From WHSV01 sp050694055 (GTDB lineage Bacteria > Actinomycetota > CADDZG01 > WHSQ01), in the NCBI GenBank assembly GCA_050694055.1, contig JBOGWX010000131.1, positions 1 through 64,000 on the forward strand: DNA of 64,000 nucleotides. Direction: 5' to 3'. Every line of letters starts with the position of its first letter. Positions within the stretch are counted from its first letter, which is position 1. The notes under the pieces are model-generated. The model saw only the letters and a program-made list of their open reading frames with translations. It was not told the DNA's origin and made no database searches. Positions 59,097 to 64,000 of the stretch are shown here, one piece after another. The translations under genes were made by a program, and so were the position numbers.

Positions 59097-60241
59097 GCGC
59101 CGGCCCTCGCCGTCTCTCGTGGGTGACTCTCGAATCTTTGCGGCGAGAAGGGCCTGATGATCTCCGGCGCCTTCGAGGTGACGAGCAGCTCGGCGATGGT
59201 CCGGCCCGTCACCGGCGCCAGCAGGATGCCGTTGCGGAAGTGTCCGGTCGCGATGATCAACCCGTCGACGCTCGCGGCACCGAGCATCGGTGCGTTGTCG
59301 GGAGACCCGGGACGCAGGCCGACGCTCACCTCGACGAGCTCGAGCTCGGTGATGCCCGGCACGAGCTCGTAGCCCGCCCGCAGGAGCTCGTAGACGCCCC
59401 CGGCGGTGACCCGTTCGTCATAGCCGCGCTCCTCGACCGTCGCGCCGAGCACGACGCGGCCGTCGGGGCGGACCAGCAGGTAGGCCTCGAGCCCGCGGAT
59501 GGTGTGGGTTGCCAGGCGCTCCCCGGGCGCGCCGCGCAGATGCAGGAGCTGGCCCTTGACGGGCCGCACGGGGGGCAGCGCGCCGGGGGGCAGGCCCTCC
59601 ATCTCGCCGGAGCGCGCTCCCGCCGCCACGACGAGCGCTCCGCACGACAGATCCTCGTCGTCGTCGAGGCGAACGCCGGATACTCGCCCTCGGTTCAACT
59701 CGGCACGCACCACGCGCCGCCTCACGAATCGGACGCCGCTTCGTTCGCACGCCGCGCGCAGTGACCCGAGCAGCGCTCGGTTGTCCACCTGGTGATCGCC
59801 GCGCACCAAGATCCCTCCCCGCGTCGAGGGCGCGAGCGAGGGTTCCAACCGTCTGCAGTCGCGTCCCCTGAGGCGTTCGACGTCGAGGCCCAGGCGCTGC
59901 TGGAAGGCAAAGAGATCATCGAGCGCGGCATTGTCGTCGGCGTCGCGCGAAACCACCAGCGTGCCGGACTCCACGTATCCGCAATTCCGCCCCGAAGCCT
60001 CGTTCAGGCGCGCCGCGAAACCAGGATAGAGACGAATGGATTCGAGGTTCAGCTTCAGCAGCCGTTCCTCGCCGTAGTGAACCTCGGTGACGGGAGCCAG
60101 CATCCCGGCGGCGGCCCACGACGCGCCCTCGTCGTCCAGCGGATCGACCACGATCACCGAGAGACCCTCGAGGGACGACTCCCACGCGATGGAGAGTCCG
60201 ATTACGCCGCCTCCAGCGACAACGACGTCTGCTGCGGTCAT
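59093..60241 (-). CDS. thiO: Glycine oxidase ThiO
   Basis: FAD oxidase that converts glycine to the imine used for thiazole synthesis in aerobes. The 382-residue DAAO-family protein starts with the FAD fold VVVAGGGVIGLSIAWESSLE and has DPLDDEGASWAAAGMLAPVT, CGYVESGTLVVSRDADD, VRPVKGQLLHLRGAPG and the C-terminal VGLRPGSPDNAPMLGAASVD with ATGHFRNGILLAPVTG. It is the first gene after the TPP riboswitch and precedes thiS and thiG. Its presence in place of thiH indicates an oxygen-dependent route. Confidence 0.94.
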   Translation of the reverse strand: MTAADVVVAGGGVIGLSIAWESSLEGLSVIVVDPLDDEGASWAAAGMLAPVTEVHYGEERLLKLNLESIRLYPGFAARLNEASGRNCGYVESGTLVVSRDADDNAALDDLFAFQQRLGLDVERLRGRDCRRLEPSLAPSTRGGILVRGDHQVDNRALLGSLRAACERSGVRFVRRRVVRAELNRGRVSGVRLDDDEDLSCGALVVAAGARSGEMEGLPPGALPPVRPVKGQLLHLRGAPGERLATHTIRGLEAYLLVRPDGRVVLGATVEERGYDERVTAGGVYELLRAGYELVPGITELELVEVSVGLRPGSPDNAPMLGAASVDGLIIATGHFRNGILLAPVTGRTIAELLVTSKAPEIIRPFSPQRFESHPRETARAGA

Positions 60242-60253
60242 CGTGATGCCATG

Positions 60254-60347
60254 CCTCCCTACGCCGGCGTGAACCGGATCAGGTGATTGCGGGTCGCGGG
60301 CACCTCAGCCCGCCTCTCAGCCCGGTGTTCCGGACTCCCCGGCGCTA
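60254..60347 (-). ncRNA. TPP (THI-box) riboswitch upstream of thiO
   Basis: On the minus strand the THI-box hallmarks appear in order: GGGGAGTCC, GGGCTGAGAGG, GACCCGCAATCACCTGATCCG-type segment (CACCTGATCCGGTT) and GCCGGCGTAGGGAGG. The last part overlaps the region before the thiO ATG and its purine-rich ribosome-binding site, so translational control by TPP is likely. A TATACT -10-like box (60355-60360) sits just upstream of the element. Confidence 0.93.
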
Positions 60348-60367
60348 GGTCTCCAGTATACGAAGGG

Positions 60368-60385
60368 TGGCCGCATAGCGGCCGG
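60368..60385. terminator. GC hairpin downstream of the RsbW-like gene
   Basis: GGCCGC-TAT-GCGGCC lies directly after the stop of the RsbW-like gene and just before the thiO promoter and riboswitch. It could terminate the former. No T-run follows, so this is a weak call. Confidence 0.35.
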
Positions 60386-60391
60386 CGGACC

Positions 60392-60868
60392 TCAGGCCCG
60401 CGACGCGCGCGCGGTCTCGAGGTGACTCAGCCACGACCCCTCGGTGAGGGTGATGGACTTGGTCAGGTGGACGATCGTGCCGGCCTCGGGCTCGCTCGTG
60501 AACTCGAGGTCGTCCACCAGGGCGCGCATCAGCATTATGCCGCGGCCGCTTTCTCTCGTGAGGTCGGGTGCGAGCTCGTGGACGCCGCGCTGCGCGTCTT
60601 CGAGCGATTCATGATCGAAGCCACGACCGGTGTCCTTGATCCTGATGGCCGCCGTCTCCCGGTTGAAGCTCACCTCGACCTCGTACTCGTCATCGTCCTC
60701 CCGAGCATGTTTGAGCACGTTGGTGCAAGCCTCGGTGACCGCCACTCCGACGTCGTTGATGCAGTCCTCGTCGATGCCCAACTCGAGCATCGTCGAACTT
60801 ACGATGTGCCGGGCGACGGGGACGCTGGAGGCGTCGCGCGGAAGCTTGAGTGCGAATAGAAACCTCAT
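60392..60868 (-). CDS. RsbW-like anti-sigma / GHKL serine kinase
   Basis: A 158-residue ATP-binding protein of the HATPase_c_2 (RsbW/SpoIIAB) family: FALKLPRDASSVPVARHIVS, N-box VGVAVTEACTNVLKHARE, G1 IRIKDTGRGFDHESLED, and GRGIMLMRALVDDLEFTSE. Such proteins bind sigma factors or phosphorylate anti-anti-sigma proteins. No sigma or antagonist gene adjoins it, which is common in Actinobacteria. It lies 70 bases downstream of the threonine aldolase gene's left end in the opposite sense of distance, on the same strand; no coupling is seen. Confidence 0.85.
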   Translation of the reverse strand: MRFLFALKLPRDASSVPVARHIVSSTMLELGIDEDCINDVGVAVTEACTNVLKHAREDDDEYEVEVSFNRETAAIRIKDTGRGFDHESLEDAQRGVHELAPDLTRESGRGIMLMRALVDDLEFTSEPEAGTIVHLTKSITLTEGSWLSHLETARASRA

Positions 60869-60938
60869 GATTCGACCCTTCCCGTATCCCTGCAGGTAAA
60901 ACGCCCCGGGGGGGCCCCCTGGGCGGTCTGCGGGCGGC

Positions 60939-61973
60939 CTAGGTGAGCACCTTTTGCAGAGCTCTTATCGCGGTTTCGACATCGGCGGACGAGACGTCGC
61001 GATGGGTCACGAAGCGCATGACGGGGGCCGCGCCTCCCAGGCTCAGAACCCCCTCGCGTCGAAGCGCGTCGCTCACCTGGGCCCCCGTGGTCCCGAACTT
61101 GCCGACGTCCACGTAGACCATGTTGGTTTCCACCGATTCCAACACGACGCAGTCCTCGTTCAGCTCGGCGAAGCTCTCGGCGAGACGGCGAGCGTTGGCG
61201 TGGTCCTCGTGCAGTCGGTCAGGGCCGGTTTCGAGTGCGACGCGCGCCGCGGCCGCAAGCACGCCGGCCTGGCGCATGCCGCCACCCAAGCGCTTGCGGA
61301 GCCGGTGCGACTCTGCAAGTAGGTTCGCCGGCCCCACGACCATGGAGCCGACCGGAGCCCCCAGGCCCTTCGAGAAACAGAACGTCACGGTGTCGGCGCA
61401 CGCCGCCCACTCCACTGCGGCCGTACCGGTCGCGGCCTGCGCGTTGAACAGACGCGCCCCGTCAAGGTGCAACGCAACGCCCCGATCGCGCGTCACCTTC
61501 GCAACGGCGCGCGCCTCGTCGATCGGGAAGACCCGGCCCCCGGCTGCGTTGTGCGTGTTCTCCATGGCCACGACGGCTGTGCGCGGGTTGTGCTCGGTGC
61601 CCGGTCGGATGACGTCGGCGACCTGTTCGGCGGTGATGGTTCCGGCACGTCCCGGTAACGGACGCATCATGAGTCCGAGATGAGTCGCCACCGAACCACC
61701 CTCGTAGTGAAGAAAGTGGGCACCGGCATCGCACACGATCTCGTCACCCGGCCGGGCGAGAGCTCCGAGCGAGACCTGGTTGCCCATCGAGCCGGTGGGG
61801 ACGAAGAGACCGGCCTCCTTGCCGAGCAGCCCGGCCGCGTACTCTTGCAGCGAGTTGATGGTCGGGTCGTCGCCGAACACGTCGTCGCCGACCTCCGCGC
61901 CGGCCATCGCCCGGCGCATCTCGGGGGTGGGGCGTGTGACCGTGTCCGAACGAAGATCGATGAGGTTGGTCAT
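60939..61973 (-). CDS. Low-specificity L-threonine aldolase
   Basis: PLP enzyme cleaving L-threonine or allo-threonine to glycine and acetaldehyde. The 344-residue protein has NLIDLRSDTVTRPTPEMRRA, VGDDVFGDDPTINSLQEYAA, LFVPTGSMGNQVSLGA, VVAMENTHNAAGGRVFPIDE, LHLDGARLFNAQAATG and the PLP lysine in DTVTFCFSKGLGAPVGSMVV, then LGGGMRQAGVLAAAA. Length and motifs are standard. It ends 55 bases before the pfk gene, in the same direction. Confidence 0.93.
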   Translation of the reverse strand: MTNLIDLRSDTVTRPTPEMRRAMAGAEVGDDVFGDDPTINSLQEYAAGLLGKEAGLFVPTGSMGNQVSLGALARPGDEIVCDAGAHFLHYEGGSVATHLGLMMRPLPGRAGTITAEQVADVIRPGTEHNPRTAVVAMENTHNAAGGRVFPIDEARAVAKVTRDRGVALHLDGARLFNAQAATGTAAVEWAACADTVTFCFSKGLGAPVGSMVVGPANLLAESHRLRKRLGGGMRQAGVLAAAARVALETGPDRLHEDHANARRLAESFAELNEDCVVLESVETNMVYVDVGKFGTTGAQVSDALRREGVLSLGGAAPVMRFVTHRDVSSADVETAIRALQKVLT

Positions 61974-62028
61974 GGTTGGAATCTACTTCCCTCCCACTGC
62001 GGTCGAGACGGATCATCGGGGCGAGCCG

Positions 62029-63063
62029 TTACCCGAAGAAGACCTCGGCCGTCTCGTACAGCTCGGGGTCTACCGTCTTGAGCTCGCCCACCGCATCGCC
62101 GAGCGGGACGCGCGTGACGTCCGGCCCCCTCAACGCCACCATCTTTCCGTAGTCGCCGTCGCTCGCACAGTCGATGGCGGCGATACCGAAGCGCGTCGCC
62201 AGCACCCGGTCGAAGGCGGTGGGCGTTCCGCCTCGCTGAATGTGGCCCAGGATCGTCGCGCGCGTCTCGTAGCCGGTGCGCTTCTCGATCTCCTTCTCGA
62301 GCATCACCCCGATGCCCCCGAGACGAACGTGCCCGAACGAGTCGGTGGCCTCCTCGGAGGTGACGACATCCTCGCTCTCGAGCGGAACCGCGCCCTCCGC
62401 CACCACCACGATCGAGAAGGTGCGACCGGCTTGGTGGCGGTGGCGTATGTGCTCGCACACTCCCTCGATGTCGAAGGGTCGCTCCGGCACCAAGATCGAA
62501 TCGCCACCTCCGGCGATCCCCGCGTAGGTCGCGATCCAGCCCGCGTGACGCCCCATGACCTCGACCACCATGACCCGGTTGTGCGCCTCGGCCGTCGAGT
62601 GCAGACGATCGATCGCGTCCGTGCAGATCTGAACCGCGGTGTTGAAGCCGAAGGTGAAGTCGGTTGCGCTGAGGTCGTTGTCTATCGTCTTGGGAACGCC
62701 GACTACGTGCACGCCCTCGGAGTGCAGCTTGTCGGCAACCCCGAGCGTGTCCTCGCCGCCCACCGCGATGAGGCAGTCGATGCGCTCCTCGGTCAGGCTG
62801 GCCTTGACTCGCTCGACGCCGCGCTCCTCTTTGAAGGGATTGGTGCGCGACGAGCCCAGGATGGTCCCGCCACGGTGGAGGATGCCCGAGGTGTTGTCGG
62901 GCGTCAGGTTGATGCGCTGGTTGTCGAGCACCCCTCGCCAGCCGTCCTTGTAGCCCACGATCGCGTGCCCGTAGCGGTTAACGCCCTTGCGAACGACCGC
63001 ACGTATGACGGCGTTCAGACCGGGGCAGTCTCCCCCGCCCGTCAGGATGCCGATGCGCGCCAC
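62029..63063 (-). CDS. pfp: Phosphofructokinase, pyrophosphate-dependent type
   Basis: Phosphorylates fructose 6-phosphate in glycolysis. The 344-residue protein has RIGILTGGGDCPGLNAVIRA, HRGGTILGSSRTNPF, LIAVGGEDTLGVADKL, GVPKTIDNDLSATDFTFGFN, VMVVEVMGRHAGWIA and LGHIQRGGTPTAFDR. The residues that distinguish donors, Asp in GGEDT (Gly in ATP enzymes) and Lys in PKTIDND (Gly in ATP enzymes), are those of PPi-dependent enzymes such as that of Amycolatopsis methanolica. GTG 63063 has AGGAGAACGA directly upstream. The longer open frame crosses the repeat array and is rejected. Confidence 0.88.
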   Translation of the reverse strand: MARIGILTGGGDCPGLNAVIRAVVRKGVNRYGHAIVGYKDGWRGVLDNQRINLTPDNTSGILHRGGTILGSSRTNPFKEERGVERVKASLTEERIDCLIAVGGEDTLGVADKLHSEGVHVVGVPKTIDNDLSATDFTFGFNTAVQICTDAIDRLHSTAEAHNRVMVVEVMGRHAGWIATYAGIAGGGDSILVPERPFDIEGVCEHIRHRHQAGRTFSIVVVAEGAVPLESEDVVTSEEATDSFGHVRLGGIGVMLEKEIEKRTGYETRATILGHIQRGGTPTAFDRVLATRFGIAAIDCASDGDYGKMVALRGPDVTRVPLGDAVGELKTVDPELYETAEVFFG

Positions 63064-63092
63064 TCGTTCTCCTCGCTTTCTCTTTCGCTCTC

Positions 63093-63167
63093 TTGCGGTC
63101 CGGCCGAGCCCGCCCGCGCCCTCTTGCGGTCCGGCCGAGCCCGCCCCGCGCTTGCGGTCCGGTCGAA
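63093..63167 (+). repeat. Three-copy GC-rich repeat upstream of pfp
   Basis: Copies of the GCGGTCCGGCCGAGCCCGCC family begin at 63093, 63124 and 63152, spaced 31 and 28 bases; the third is partial (GCGGTCCGGTCG). They lie in the divergent gap between pfp and the secreted protein gene, so here they are non-coding. Confidence 0.85.
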
Positions 63168-63220
63168 ACAACCTAACCGTCGGCGGGCCACTCAATCGCA
63201 GGCTCCGTCGTACCGATGTA

Positions 63221-64000
63221 ATGGCTATGAGCGGATCCGGCTCCCTGCTCGCGCGCGCGGTGACGGCGGCCCTGGTGGTCGCCGGACTGGTCGCGTCGGC
63301 GAGCGCCCAGAGCGCGGGCGCCGCGGACCTCGAGAGCGTGAGGGCCCACGCCCAGAGCGTCGCCGACGAGGCAACCGACCTCGAACGCCGGGCGCAGGCT
63401 CTCGACGAGCGCAGAAGCGCCCTGGACGAACGCATCGTCCGGCTCAGCGGAGAGATCGGCGCGCTGGAGTCCAAGATCAACTCCATCGGCCATGAGCTGG
63501 CCGCCGCCCGGGATCTCTACATCGAGCGCGCGGTCGAGGCCTACAAGAGCGGGACCCCCGGCACGCGGCTCGACATGCTCCTGGCCGCCGAGACCATGGC
63601 CGAGTTCTTCGCCGTGGCCGAGATCAACAGCGTCGCCGTGGCGCTCGACACGAAGCGGCTTCAGGAGCTCGAGGGCACCAGGGTGGACATCGAGATGGCG
63701 CAGGACAGCCTCGACGAGCGCAAGCAGGAACAGATCGAATCCCGCGCCGAGGTCGAGGCCCTCGACGATGAGATCGCGACGACCCTCGACGATCGCCGTG
63801 CTCGGCTACGAGCGCTGGCGGCCGAGGTCGAGGAGCTCGAGAGGCAGGTGCGCAGAGAGGCTCGTCTGGCCCGGCCGCCCGACGCGACCGCTCCGCCGTC
63901 GTCCACGGTGGCCACCGGAGACATCCCGGACGGCTACGTCTCCACCGGCGTGACCTTCGGCGGCGTGGCCTCCTGGTACGGCCCCGGTTTCGCCGGCAAC
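63221..64000 (+). CDS. Secreted coiled-coil protein with RlpA-like domain start (runs off right edge)
   Basis: The frame is open from ATG 63221 to the end of the window (260 codons, no stop). It begins with a signal peptide (LLARAVTAALVVAGLVASAS, AQSAGA), then a long coiled coil (TDLERRAQALDERRSALDER, IVRLSGEIGALESKINSIGH, and a second run near residues 150-215), a Pro-rich linker, and the first residues of an RlpA/double-psi barrel (GVTFGGVASWYGPGFAGN). The layout is like actinobacterial PcsB/RipA-type coiled-coil exports fused to a glycan-binding or lytic domain. ATG 63227 is an alternative start. The domain identity rests on the last 18 residues only. Confidence 0.75.
   Translation, partial: MAMSGSGSLLARAVTAALVVAGLVASASAQSAGAADLESVRAHAQSVADEATDLERRAQALDERRSALDERIVRLSGEIGALESKINSIGHELAAARDLYIERAVEAYKSGTPGTRLDMLLAAETMAEFFAVAEINSVAVALDTKRLQELEGTRVDIEMAQDSLDERKQEQIESRAEVEALDDEIATTLDDRRARLRALAAEVEELERQVRREARLARPPDATAPPSSTVATGDIPDGYVSTGVTFGGVASWYGPGFAGN

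Overview
The window is GC-rich, gene-dense, mostly minus-strand DNA that looks like a chromosome of a deep-branching Actinomycetota (Gram-positive, meso-DAP cell wall). The evidence is the gene set: SepF, DivIVA, YggT and FtsZ without FtsA, a DUF3040 protein, actinobacterial DnaE2 plus DUF6504, a MoxR/DUF58/TgpA trio, and a MurE with the DAP-type DNPR motif. No rRNA, tRNA, CRISPR array, transposase or prophage was seen.

1-24.6 kb is cell-envelope and division core. Reading leftward from 23.5 kb: mraZ, a 53-residue membrane protein, rsmH, ftsL, ftsI, murE, mraY, murD, ftsW, murG, murC, murB, ftsQ, (promoters) ftsZ, pgeF, yggS, sepF, yggT, divIVA and a small membrane protein. Most junctions are ATGA/GTGA/TGATG overlaps, so this is a translationally coupled dcw operon, but murF is absent between murE and mraY. 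ileS interrupts on the plus strand, followed by a lysine-rich DksA/TraR protein, lspA and the start of an RluA-type gene. An HNH nuclease lies upstream of mraZ.

24.6-30.6 kb: a plus-strand MoxR-DUF58-transglutaminase operon, then a MerR regulator and a DUF3040 membrane protein.

30.6-37.1 kb is a DNA-damage island: DNA polymerase IV, a LigD-type polymerase domain, DnaE2 and DUF6504. A perfect LexA/SOS box overlaps a promoter, and a structured leader carrying a terminator-like hairpin lies ahead of DUF6504.

37-50 kb is accessory and metabolic: sulfotransferase, a frameshifted threonine synthase, DUF59 and amidohydrolase genes, and a three-gene set (amidohydrolase, DUF59 protein, Zn-alcohol dehydrogenase) like the accessory genes of propane-monooxygenase clusters but without the monooxygenase, beside a broken IclR gene. 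thiE, a secreted CocE-like hydrolase, a PH-domain protein and a GGCT-like protein follow.

50-58 kb is a mosaic: isomerase, nitroreductase, HAD phosphatase, DUF2283 and RHH proteins, a broken DinB-like gene, HigA with a half-length HigB, two DUF72 genes plus two degenerate DUF72 tails, DUF427 and photolyase.

58-64 kb: a TPP-riboswitch-controlled thiO-thiS-thiG operon, an RsbW-like kinase, threonine aldolase, a PPi-type phosphofructokinase, and the start of a secreted coiled-coil/RlpA-like protein.

A GC-rich repeat with a 20-base core recurs in four clusters (33.8, 36.9, 43.4 and 63.1 kb), always in the same orientation. Two clusters lie inside genes and encode AGSAGPQ repeats. Several genes between 39 and 54 kb carry single-base frameshifts, which may be real decay or assembly error.
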